From the NCBI GenBank assembly GCA_021527695.1, contig JAKFAO010000005.1, positions 930,001-994,000 on the forward strand: DNA of 64,000 nucleotides, written 5' to 3'. The notes under the pieces are model-generated. The model ran no database searches. It worked only from the letters and a program-made list of their open reading frames with translations, and was not told the DNA's origin. Position numbers and translations under genes: made by a program. This document shows, piece after piece, positions 22,467 through 32,959 of the stretch; position 1 is the first letter of the stretch, and the number at the start of each line of letters is the position of its first letter. The DNA comes from Naematelia aurantialba (taxonomy: Eukaryota; Basidiomycota; Tremellomycetes; Tremellales; Naemateliaceae).

Positions 22467-23394
22467 GCTAGACGGCCAGCTGTGACTGACAACGACAGAC
22501 GTGGACGAGGAACAAGAGACCGCACGCCGTGCTTGTATAGGGGGACGAGTCGCAGCATGGGTGTGTGTGTGGGGCAGTCGACTGTGCATGCATGTTATAT
22601 AAAGTGTGATGACTGCGGCTCCCATTGCTATTTTTCCTGCTTTACCTCGCCGACGCAGCAGACCCAGCTTCCGGCTCTCGGATGTGGCGTCTGCCCCCCA
22701 AAAAGAGGCACAACGCCACAAACAGCGTTTCGTCCGCCCCGAAACACCGGAATCACACAAACACAAGCCCAATAAAAACTTTGAATGCTTGTCGTTGCGC
22801 CACCACAGCACTAGTCAGCCACGCCCCTCGTCGCATTAGGAAAATTCGACCGTCCACATACTCCAAGGTTTGCTGTATCGTGTGACGCAAGCCTTGGCCA
22901 CGGCTTGGCCACGCCTCGTGTCCTTGGCACCGGCGCTACTGCGCAACGAGCATGGCGTCAGACGAGAGCACAGAGACGGCAAAGATGCATCATGACTTCG
23001 GCACAGGACCCAGGGACCGGACGAAAAGGCGGCTCAGGCGCGGCTTGTAGGGTATTGGCGTCATGCTGGCTTCTGCCTGCTCTCTGCTGCCTGTCTGCTG
23101 TCTGCTATCTGCGGTGCTGTCTGCCGTCTGCCGTGCTGCCATCTGCCATCTGTCATCTGCAGTTGCCGTCTGCCGGCCGTCTGCCGCTGGAGACGCCAAA
23201 GAACACCGCCGATCAGGCCTGCCGGTTTACGGTAGGTGGCTTGTTGGCACTTTTGCCAAGCGAATCGGCCCAGACAATTTGGTCTTGGCCATTTGGATCC
23301 TGTACGTTTGCGGCGAAGCCAAGAAAACGACCATGATCGCCGATAGCAGCGCGACAGGAGAACGAATCGAGATCGACAACGAGGAATGGTGGAA
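22467..23394. other. Spacer between GT32 start and CBP4-like stop
   Basis: This 928-bp spacer separates two minus-strand genes. At about 23068-23200 it holds a degenerate heptamer array of TCTGCCR type (CTGTCTG, CTGCCGT, CTGCCAT variants). Several ORFs overlap this array but show no family features. Confidence 0.55.
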
Positions 23395-24194
23395 TCAAAG
23401 TCTTGCGTCAGAGTGACGTCTTTCTCTGCCGTAAACTGAAGCGGTTCCTGCCCCGGCTCCGGGAGCTGGAGCTGCAGTAGTGCCAGTGCAGAAGTAAATA
23501 GGCGCGCAGAGGGGCTAGAGGGAGAATGGTGGATGGGTACGAGGTACTAGGCTCACGGTGAGGCGCTCTGTCAGTGGCGAGCCGGCTTCGCGCAGTCGCC
23601 TCCGCTCGTCCACCTTGCGCTTAAGGTCGGGTGCTAATCGCTAGTTGCAAGCTGTCAGCGCGGTACTTTGTGACTTGATTTGTGGACTCGAGAGGCAACC
23701 CACGTCGTACAGCTGTTGTTCGGTGGGCGTCACCGCTGAGCAGCGAGTCAGCAGGCGTAGAGTGATGCAGCGAGAGAGTCTCACCAATCATGAGCCCATA
23801 TCCAGTCCCAACGACTGCGAGTGTCAGCGGGGACATCCCGATGCGCGTTCTCCATCCATGGCCCAGTGCATTCCTCCTAGAGATCCCAGTGCTCTTTCTT
23901 CCTCTTACATCCTTCCAATAGGCATCCTTCTCCCACGTTCCAGTGCTCATTCTTCCTCATGTATCCCGATCTTTGATCTTCCTCATGCATCCCTAATCTT
24001 CATCCTTCTTCATGGCCACCTTCTCGGCATGAAAATTTCCATCTCCCAGGACCTCCGCTATGGACGAGCTGCATACCATCACCTAAACTCACTGATAGTG
24101 GAGAAGATCGCCCACCTGACCACGGCGTGAGCAGAGCACACGATGGCGCGGATCGGGAATAGACGTACTTGCCCCACAGTATCCGGCCGGACAT
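23395..24194 (-). CDS. CBP4-like mitochondrial assembly factor (small single-TM protein)
   Basis: Exons are 24194-24169, 24115-24093, 23814-23785, 23735-23704, 23640-23557 and 23514-23395, giving 104 aa. It opens MSGRILWGKWAIFSTIIVGT, then one membrane segment ending GYGLMIGAV, then VTPTEQQLYDRLAPDLKRKV and a highly charged helix (DERRRLREAG). A single TM followed by a TPTE-x-LxxRL-P-LK motif matches the fungal Cbp4 family, which assists assembly of the cytochrome bc1 complex at the inner mitochondrial membrane. Five junctions join this tiny coding sequence and all keep frame. The last exon has an alternative acceptor in another frame; the chosen one (acceptor 23515) gives a short tail with an early stop. 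It was too fragmented to show as one ORF. Gene structure is likely; the family assignment is moderate. Confidence 0.62.
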
Positions 24195-25046
24195 ATCAGA
24201 CTACAAATATCCTGCTCCTCCAGGCTGGCACTGCCCGCTTCCTTGTGAGTGTATCTGACACCCGTTCTCGACGAGGTGCGCAATGGTGATCGGTGACAAA
24301 GTGCTGGATGAATCTCGAGCGATCCTATCTGACTGCTACTCTTCTTAGCCGGGAAAGCATCTGGAAATCACTGGCATGCCCCTTCCCCCACGCGGGCTAT
24401 TACCCAAAGAGGCAATTCCAGGTATACCCCGTCATTGAACCCCCCCCCTTTCGCCGGTCCGCGCTGTTCTGCTGCTGCCCACTCCATTCCAGAACAGCAA
24501 GACACCCGCATGCCTCAGTAGATATCTCCATCAGCAACCAGCAAGCTCGAGACATCTCTCTCCTGGTAGACCCGGTGAATACCTAACCCTCGCGCGAAAT
24601 CCTGGCCGGTCTAGAGTCCCAAGCGGAATCTGTCTAAACTGCACCGCTGCGTACTTGCAACACCCTGGATTCCGGTCGTCAACCCCGCACACCCCGTCCT
24701 ACCGTCGCCTTTCTTTTCTTCCAATCAGTAACGAAGAAGAAGACCTTTGACCCCTTTTCCTTGCTGGAGGGACTCACGCGCCGTCGTCAACTCCCTTTGT
24801 AACGCTCGACTTCACCGCACGTTTCTCTACTCCTTTGTCTACACCAGTCGATAATCAGCGGCCCCCGCCTCCGGCCACAACGCTTTGACGACGTCGCTCG
24901 ACCCGCAGCCAGCATCGTAATCACGCCAACGACACCATCGGTGACCGAGCCGACTGGATACAGACCACGCTCGTACCCTCTTGACTATCCTCTGCTCTCT
25001 CCTGTCTTTCCCGCCGACCTTCCACCACCCAATACATCAAACACCA
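24195..25046. promoter_or_regulatory. Divergent promoter region, CBP4-like / 6-phosphogluconolactonase
   Basis: This 852-bp head-to-head spacer becomes pyrimidine-rich toward the rightward gene (about 24700-25045), typical of fungal core promoters and 5' UTRs. No gene is visible. Confidence 0.5.
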
Positions 25047-26252
25047 ATGCCGCCTCAACCTCCCGCCCCTCCCGTCGTCTACACTTTCAAGAGCAACGAT
25101 ATCCTGGTCGGTGAGTACTGAGTCATTTTTGCGACCATTGGAAGGAGAGATCGTGGAATGGGAGCGAAATACTGATACGTCTAAGACTCCTTGGCCAATT
25201 TTGTCGTCAAAGCACAACGAGATGCTGTCGACAAACGAGGCAAGTTTTCGATTGCGCTTTCACGAGGCTCGCTGGCGGCCAACTTGAGGGGTCTAGTGGG
25301 CCAGGAGAATGTGCAGTGGGATAAGTGGTGAGTCCGGCGGGCGCAGCCTCGACCTTGACAGTTGTTTTCTCCTTATCGTATCACCTGCACACGCATTACA
25401 TGTGCCATCTCTGTACATTTTGCTGACCAGACTCACCCAGGGAGGTCTTCTTCTGCGACGAAGCCGCTGTCCCACTATCATCCAAAGACTCAAATTACCA
25501 CTCCAACTACCTGTCGTTCCTCTCCACTGTTCCCATCCCTCCGAGCCAGATCCACACCATCGACCCCTCCCTTCTCGGAGACCTCGAGGAGCTGGCGGAC
25601 GAGTACGAGAAACAGCTAATCGGTCACTTTGCCGCTTCCAACGCTGCGAGGTACCCGACGTTTGACATGATCCTACTGGGCATGGGCCCGGACGGCGAGA
25701 CGGCGTCGTTGTTCCCCGGTCACAAGATCTTGAGTGAGAAAGATGCATGGGTGAGCTACATCGAGGATGCCCCCAGAGGACCCAAGGCAAGAATTACCAT
25801 GACGTGAGTTTGAACGCGTTCAGGCAGCTCCCGGATCAGCTGATCAAGGTCAGGCTGCCCGTCTTGACACATTGCTACCGCGCCGTGTTTGTCGTGACTG
25901 GCAAATCAAAGGCGCCCATGCTGCATAAGATCCTAGACGAGCCCGAGGCTGGCCTACCATGCTCAAGAGTCCGACCAGCGTGAGTCCCACTTTGCGCCGC
26001 GACCTGAATATTCCGTCGCGTGCCTGTTACCTATGCAAACACGAGGCTCACCCACATAGTGCTCCCGGTCTGGTCTTTTGGTTCGCCGACGCGGAGGCCG
26101 CTTCAGAGACTGCCTACCCACCCACTAAATTCCGATGGATTGATAACCAGAAAGAGGCAGAGGAGGCATTCGAGGCTGCTCGGAAGCGTAAAGAGAAGAG
26201 ATTGAAGGCAGAAGAGTCGGGAGAGGAAGAGAACGGACCCATCAGGCTATAG
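25047..26252 (+). CDS. 6-phosphogluconolactonase (Sol family)
   Basis: Exons are 25047-25110, 25186-25327, 25441-25803, 25854-25979 and 26060-26252, giving 295 aa. The enzyme hydrolyses 6-phosphogluconolactone, the second step of the oxidative pentose phosphate pathway, in the cytosol. Family motifs are clear: [71 protein letters not shown] and LPCSRVRP. The C-terminus carries an extra Lys/Glu-rich tail ([15 protein letters not shown]) beyond the usual end at the FWF-D block. The start is the first ATG in a pyrimidine-rich leader. All four introns are short with good GTGAGT-type donors. The yeast SOL1-4 paralogue equivalence cannot be decided from sequence alone. Confidence 0.93.
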
Positions 26253-27328
26253 TTTGTATGGGCGACGCGAGCTGGAGTGTACGATCGGAAACCGTGGAAG
26301 GAGTGTACGATCGGAAACAATGGAAGGCGGTCTGGAAGATGACGGATTTTGGAAATGAGACCGTCTGAGGGATGACCAAGTTATGACTGAGACTGGGGAG
26401 TAGATGATCTAGGTGACGAGATAGATGGCTTGGAGCAGACGCCGGTTCGTCGTGGTGTGCAAGTTGTGAGTATGGTGTGCAGGGAAGAAGCAGCGTGCAT
26501 GATGCAGCGCTTTGTGTACATATTTGGATGCATGGTGTTGCCCTCGTCTCGTGACTCGAACGTCTTATGTCATTTAGGGGAGGGCAAGAAGGAAGGAAGG
26601 AAGGAAGGAACGAGGAACGAGGAAGGAGGAAGGAAGGAAGGAAGGAAGGAAGGAAGGAAGGAACGAGGAACGAGGAAGGAGGAAGGAAGGAAGGAAGGAA
26701 GGAAGGAAGGAAGGAACGAGGAACGAGGAAGGAGGAAGGAAGGAAGGAAGGAAGGAAGGAAGGAAGGAAGGAAGGAAGGAAGGAAGGAAGGAAGGAAGGA
26801 AGGAAGGAAGGAAGGAAGGAAGGAAGGAAGGAAGGAAGGAAGGAAGGAAGGAAGAAGGAAGTCCCGGCCGTGAGATTTACGTGTCTATCCTCGTGAGTGT
26901 CTTTCGCCTCTCTGCTCCTTCGTTCGTGTTAAGGGGATCACTGCGTCTAAATTTCGCCTGGGATAGTCGGCTCTGCGCCCAACCGCATACGATCGCGAAC
27001 CGTAAGTCGAAGTGAGCATCAACTCCCAGGTCTCGGATTGAGCCAGATCTTCGTGTACTCGCCTGTATCCACAGGATAGCGGGGTTGCCGTCTGACTGTT
27101 TCATTTGGTTTCGTGTTCTGCCGACTGCAGCTTGTGTAGCGGGGATACCTCTAGATATGCTTAGCTGTGCTCTGCCTGGCTTGACGACACTTCATGGGTG
27201 GTCGTGTTTTCGCCACTCCCAGCTTCCTCCAGCCACTCGGGCAATGCCTTCGTCCAGCTTCTTCACTTTGATGATACCGGATGTCACCCTGGGTCCATAT
27301 TTTACATGGGACCTGTTGACCCGAGTAG
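26253..27328. other. Spacer 6-phosphogluconolactonase to unrecognised gene
   Basis: This 1,076-bp same-strand spacer contains the GGAA array. ORFs in the array encode only Gly-Arg-Lys-Glu repeats and are artefacts. Downstream of the array I see no gene. Confidence 0.55.
26588..26853. repeat. GGAA tetramer array with a higher-order unit
   Basis: Mostly perfect GGAA/AAGG repeats over about 266 bp. Three blocks of a longer interruption (GAACGAGGAACGAGGAAGGA) start near 26607, 26661 and 26713, so a unit of about 52-54 bp was itself duplicated. Confidence 0.95.
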
Positions 27329-28444
27329 ATGTCTGCGCAGCCCAATACCGAGCGCAAGCCGCTCAACGTCAGACGACACGACGCGCTGCTTGGCGAAAAC
27401 AGGTCGTTCGCGCCCCACATGTCGCCTGGTCCGAACCAGCATCCGCAACCAATCCCTCCGACTGCCGATCAAACGCAGGCGCCTGCTCCTCAACCTCAGC
27501 AAGGCCAGCCGGGACGAGCACCCTCCTTTACCACTCAAAGGCCGCAGGCGTTCAAGCCCACGTCTGCGGGCATCCAGCAGCCTTCCGCGCTGCCGAGAGT
27601 ACGTGGAAGCATGCGCTCTCACTGAGTTATCTTCAGCCAGGAGGATTTGGATCCACGCCGCCCATTCACCAGCGGTCCGCGACCACCGCTCGTGGCCTCA
27701 ATCCGCTCACTAACGGGCGCTTGCACCAGGAAGAGCCCGTGCAGCTCCAAGCTATGGGTGCAAGACAGACCCCACATGGTAAGATGCAAGGCGCGGCATT
27801 GGGGAGATTCTCCTCGGCAAGGATCGAGACGCTCGATGAGGATGCCGAGGCAGAATATGCGGGATATGAAGAGAGGTCCGAAGTACCTTCAACCATCACG
27901 ACGCGCAAGGCAAGATACAATCTCGATGGCTGCTGATGGCAGCCGGCGCAAAAGGCTCCCGTGATCAAGCTTCCTCCGTTTCAGATCAATCACCAGTTTG
28001 GTGACCACCTGCACTTTATCGGCTCACTAGCACAGACCCCTGTTTGGAATAAGAGTATCGAGACTGCAAAGCGGCTTGAGTTTGGCGCGAACATTGACGA
28101 AAAGGCCGTCTCCGGTTAGCACTTGCCGCAACATTGCTGACAGTAGCTTTGATGGAGAAACACGCGAAAAGCGTCGAGCGGATGATGAGTGAGCTGGCCA
28201 AGATGACCGAGAGTGAGTGTATCAGAAGGTCTTCCTGAAGCCAGACTGCAAGCAGCTCGAAAAGCTCAAGGACGATACGCTTGGCGAGAAGAAATACATG
28301 ACGGAGCGGTACGTCGAGGCGGGCAAAGTCCTTTCGGAACAGTGTAACGCACTGCAAGTATCGACGAGGTCTATTCAAGGGCCCAAGAGGAGGCGGATCA
28401 CGGGTGCTTACATGCGCGAGGGGATGGCCAGCCAGGAGTATTAA
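27329..28444 (+). CDS. Unrecognised protein, disordered N-terminus and helical C-terminus
   Basis: Proposed exons are 27329-27598, 27637-27909, 27955-28114, 28144-28212 and 28245-28444, giving 323 aa. I do not recognise the family. Residues 1-160 are Pro/Gln/Ser-rich (for example PQPIPPTADQTQAPAPQPQQ). An acidic patch follows (ETLDEDAEAEYAGYEERSE). Then comes a denser, likely folded part: VIKLPPFQINHQFGDHLHFI, then helical segments (VERMMSELAKMTE, CKQLEKLKDDTLGEKKYM) and a basic end (GPKRRRITGAYMREG). The second intron (27910-27954) needs a GC donor, and the fourth (28213-28244) is only 32 nt, so the middle junctions are less certain. A nuclear or chromosome-associated role would fit the composition, but this is a guess. 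It lies 360 bp upstream of SET1 on the same strand. Confidence 0.6.
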
Positions 28445-28804
28445 GCGCGACAAGAGACAAGTAGTGCAAGCAATCTGTGACTAGCGATTCGATGGTTCGT
28501 GCACGCGATAGGCGATAGGCTTGCACTGCTCTGTGCGCCTATTACCTCACGCCGCGTTGGTTTCGTATTTCCATGTCACGTACTGTCACCGGTCTGCCCA
28601 CATTGTCCTTGATACCATCTCGCCTTTGTATCGCATTGCACCGCTGCCAACGCTGCAGGGCTCATCCCTCCTGTCTCCGCGAGAAGTGCCCCTGGCAGCC
28701 GCGGCGACTGCATCTATCTCCTCTCCCTGCCGCCGTCTCCTGCTTCCTCCTCCCCACTTGCGTTGTCCGTATGCCCTGCTTGGCCGCTTCATGATTCGCG
28801 CGCC
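28445..28804. other. Spacer unrecognised gene to SET1
   Basis: A 360-bp same-strand spacer with CT-rich sequence ahead of SET1, probably its promoter and 5' UTR. No gene is visible. Confidence 0.5.
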
Positions 28805-31800
28805 ATGGCTCATCCACTGCCGCGGCCGCCGCTTGCGTCCCCGTCGGGGCCGGTGAAGCTGCCCCCATCGGGGCCCAAGGCGATGCGTGGCCCACAGTCT
28901 CGTCCGCCGTCGCCGTCGCCTTCGCCGCCGTCGTCGCTGTCGCCGCTCGTGCCCTCGGGCGGCGCTTCGAGTAGCCGCTCGGCGCTGCCTGTTCGGCCGT
29001 CATGGGACACTGCGGGAAAAGGCAAGGTCCCTCCATCTGGACCGTCTCTGTTCCGGCACAGCCAGGCTAATGGCTCCCACGCCCATTCTGACCATTCCCG
29101 AAGTCACTCGAACGAACCTCGACGATACGCGAACGATGATCGGACTCACTCTAGTTACTCGAACGGCTCACGGAGCCAAGTCCACAATGGAGGATACGAC
29201 GAGTCGCGAGGGAGCCCAAGTGGCCGTAGCCGGTCTCCTCGATCTGTCTCGCAGACATCTCGCCGCTCGCCCTCGCCTCCTCGCTCACGAAAGTCCCAAG
29301 AAAGTGACTCTCCTCGGGCAAAGCTGCCGACAGATGCCGGTGCACGGGCACCGATAAAGTTCTCGATACCTCTAATACCGAACGGCAAAGCGAGGGCATT
29401 GCCGCCTCATCTCGACCCATCTGCACCGCCAGGTAACAGCCGGGCAGGGTTCAAGCCCATCTCTCAGGCAGTGCCGCCGCCTCCCCCGCCCGAAGAGCTT
29501 CCGCCTGCGCCTCCATCTCCACCGAGATCGGCGTCGCCCCCACGCCCACCTCCTTCACCACCACCTCCACCGCCAGACGAGCGACCACCATCACCGCCGC
29601 CCGTATTACCGCCTGCACTGCCACCTTTACTACCGCATTCGCCGCCCCCACCCCCGCCTGACGATGCCCCGCCCATGCCCCCTGTTGTTCGGGATTCGCC
29701 CAAAGAGTCTTCGGAAGTAGAAAAGGCTCAATGTCCGGCCTACGTAGCGCCGCCGTATGTCCCGCCACCTTGCGTGCATCCGAGGGAGAATTCCGGCAGC
29801 TATGTCATGGTATACGATATGGACAAGGGTATCAAGAAGGGCAAGGAAGGGGTCAAGCGATTCGACGGCGGCAAGCCCGGAGAAGTGGTCGTCGAGGATC
29901 CAAGACTGAAGATGGGCAAGGACATATGGTCCCGGGGCCGTGGATCCTGCAAACAACGCGAATACTTTCACGAGTTACCCGAGTACGAGGTGAGTGCCGG
30001 GTCGTCTCGCCGCTGACAGCAGTGGGACCAACACTCGGTTGGACCACGACCGCCGCCTCCGCCTGCTGCCGTGCTAGTCTCCGGACTGGACCCGCTCACG
30101 ACTGTCGACGAGATTCGCAAGTTCTTTCGCGCGTATGGGCGCCTGTCCGAGGTCGACGCCAAGATGGACACGCGCTCGGGCATGCAGCTGGGCTTATGTT
30201 GGATCAAGTTTGACGGGCCGCTGCAGGGCAGAAAGGAATCGGCGCACGAGGTCGCAAAGACGGTGTGCAGGGTGTGCGAGGGCAAACGGATCGGTATGAG
30301 GGGTAACGAGGCTATCAAGATCGTTCTAGATGGAAGGGGTATCAGGACAGAGCGAGCAGTCAAAGCAGAGATGCTCAAGCGATATCCCCCAAAGCCGAAG
30401 GTTGTTGTTGCCCCTGCCCCAGCCCCTGCGCCTGCTCCTACCCCTACCCCTGCCTCTGCCGCTGCCACTGTCCCGACCCCCACACAGACAAGCACACCTC
30501 GGTCCAATGGGTCGGCCACACCCCGCGTACCGCCTCTGCGACCTACATCGACATCGACGTCAGCTGCAACGCCGACGCATCCCGCCGATGCCTCGAGACA
30601 CTTTCATGCGTCCTTACCAGCCCGCCCAAAACCACCTATCGTCTTCAACAATGCGCGCGAGCCATACCGTCCTCCTCCGGTCCGACCACCTCCCAGCCTG
30701 CCTTCCCGTCCCGTCGTCGCCGAGCTCGGTTCGTCGTTCGTCGAAGCGCCCTTTGCTCCTCGGGACCGTGATCGGGACCGCGACCGGGACCGCGATCGAC
30801 GAGACGGCTACGACTCTTACGTGGCTCCACGACGGGGGCGCTCCCGCGAGCGGTTCTATGGAAGAAGGCGCGGCCATCCTCCGTCGTGTTCGACGTGCTC
30901 GTACAGCTCAGACGATGATGAGCCGACTTGGCGCGGGCGAAGAGCATCCCCTCGAGGCGGTCCGCGCGGCCGCGCCCCGCCGAAGCTGGACAAGGAGGAA
31001 GAGGAGGCGGTCGAGCGAGTGCGGCAGGCGATCGAGGACTCGCCGTATCCCTATGTTCTAATCGACGCGATTTATCTCCCCGTCAAGGCAGTCGACGAGT
31101 ATCAAGTCAGAGCAGGCTTTCGTGCTTTCAAACCCACCAAGGTAGGATTGGAACGTGATCGTGCTGACATGTAGGTCCTGTCGAGTCCTTCTGGGTGGTA
31201 CCTGTTCTTCCCAGACGGCAAATCGGCGTACAACTCGAAAGCGATTGACAATACGACACTGGCGCAGCATCGCATCGTCATTCAGGTCAAGGTGCCGCCG
31301 AAAGCCAAGGAGGACGTGGCGGAGATGCCTCTTGGCCGGGTCGAAAAGAGCTGGAGGTTCTTGACGATTGGCAAAAAGGCCGGGCACAAGCCGGTCGCAA
31401 AGCCCGTCAAGCCTGTTCGGCGAATCTCCTTCTCGAGTGATTCCGAGGAAGAACCACCTATGAAGCGACAGCGTACCAAGTCGCCATCAGTGGTGCCATC
31501 AGTGGTGGCTGAAGAGCTCGCGGTTCCGAAGGAGGCGGTGGATTTGGCCGCGGCGGTCGTCGACGAGGCGCCAGTGGAGAACAAGAAACGTCCAGCCAAG
31601 AAAGAAAAGGTGTCCAAAGTGTCCAAGAAGGCTCGCATCGCGATCGCTCCGGAGCCTACACCGCCTGTTGTCGAGATCAAGCTGGATCAAGAGGAGCCGA
31701 AGCTTCTCAAGAAGAAGGCGCAGACGCCGCTGGACAAGCTTCTGGCGACTGGGGCTATCGAGGACGCCGAGGATGCGTACTGGCTTGGACAGGCTCTGGC

Positions 31801-32780
31801 TGCCCAGCGTACCGGCGAGGAACCCGAGCTGGACGACGAACTGGAGGAGCTATTGCCCGAAGAACACCCGCTGTATCATACTTCGGGGGCGTGGCGGGCC
31901 GAGGGCGTTCGCCGCGTGCAGCCTGGCGAAAAGTCGCGGTACCTCCCGCAGCGGAACAGCGCGATTGTCAAGACGGAAGACACGGCGGCGCTGACGACGG
32001 GCCGGACGGCGCGTGTGACGGGACGCCGACTGGCCCTGGACATGGAGACACACCGCAAGACGGCGGCCATGGTGGAGAACGACCTGTTCGCGTTCAACCA
32101 GCTGCGTATCCGGAAGAAACAGCTCCGCTTCGCCCGGTCCGCGATCGAGGGATACGGCCTCTACGCGATGGAGACGATCCAGCCCGGCGAGATGATCTGC
32201 GAGTACGTGGGCGAGCTGTGCCGTGCCGCCGTCGCAGAGATCAGAGAGCAGCGGTACATGAAGCAGGGGATCGGGTCGAGTTACCTCTTCAGGATCGACA
32301 ATGATATCGTCTGCGACGCGACCTTTCGCGGTTCCGTCAGGTGAGTGCCTCCTCCACGCGATTTATTCTCCCCCGACGCCATGTCGCCTTGTAGTCTGCT
32401 CGAGGCCGTCGTTTGCTCGAGACCGTTATCTGCGCGCTCCCATCGTATGCTCGAACGCTAATGTGCAGTCGGTTGATCAATCATTCGTGCGATCCATCGG
32501 CCAACGCCAAGATCATCTCGATCAACGGCCACTCCAAGGTACGTCCGGCGCGCGCATCCCCGCTCACCCGCAGATCGTCATCTATGCTCGTCGGCTGCTG
32601 AACCCCGGCGAAGAGGTGAGTCGGGTTGGAGGCGTGCCGTGCACGTCCGCGTGCGCGTACCCGAGGCGTGTACTGACCGTGCAGATCCTGTACGACTACA
32701 AGTTCCCGCTGGAATCGGATCCGGCTCTGCGCGTGCAGTGTCTCTGTGGCGCATCGACGTGTCGCGGTTGGCTCAACTAG
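28805..32780 (+). CDS. SET1: Histone H3 lysine-4 methyltransferase Set1 (COMPASS)
   Basis: Exons are 28805-29989, 30023-31141, 31175-32340, 32469-32538, 32574-32615 and 32685-32780, giving 1,225 aa. Set1 methylates H3K4 at active promoters as the catalytic subunit of COMPASS. Residues 1-330 are a Pro/Ser/Arg-rich disordered region with a polyproline stretch. An RRM follows at about 405-500 ([26 protein letters not shown]). An Asp/Arg dipeptide run occurs near residue 650. The N-SET region includes [20 protein letters not shown] and [10 protein letters not shown]. The SET domain starts near 1082 ([20 protein letters not shown]) and has [21 protein letters not shown] and YDYKFP. The post-SET zinc motif closes the protein ([13 protein letters not shown]). 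The first in-frame ATG was used; an upstream TTG extension was ignored. Introns 1 and 2 are only 33 nt. Confidence 0.94.
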
Positions 32781-32878
32781 TGTTCTCCCATCTCCCAAAG
32801 ATACATTTGCATTGTCATTGTCGTCTCATGCATGTCCCGCTGCATATAAAGTGAATCAAGATGCGACGAGCCGCTGCT

Positions 32879-32940
32879 CTGCTCTGCCACGACTGCTCTG
32901 CCACGACTGCTTGCTACGAGTACTCTGCTACGACTGCTCG
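32879..32940. repeat. Degenerate CTGCTCTGCCACGA repeat (about 14 bp)
   Basis: About four imperfect copies of a 14-bp unit lie in the 179-bp spacer between the tails of SET1 and the RhoGEF gene (32781-32959). Confidence 0.8.
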
Positions 32941-32959
32941 TCTCACTCGCGCCACGGTC

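Noticed and set aside
22467..22811. N-terminal extension of the GT32 protein to 22811
   Set aside because: The added residues are Cys/Trp/His-rich and unlike a leader, and the ATG at 22466 gives a clean basic-plus-TM N-terminus.
26430..26896. Gly-Arg-Lys-Glu repeat ORFs over the GGAA array
   Set aside because: Purely repeat-encoded, open in several frames, with no unique domain.
32781..32959. Overlap of SET1 and the RhoGEF gene
   Set aside because: Reconstructed stop codons are 179 bp apart, so the coding regions do not overlap.
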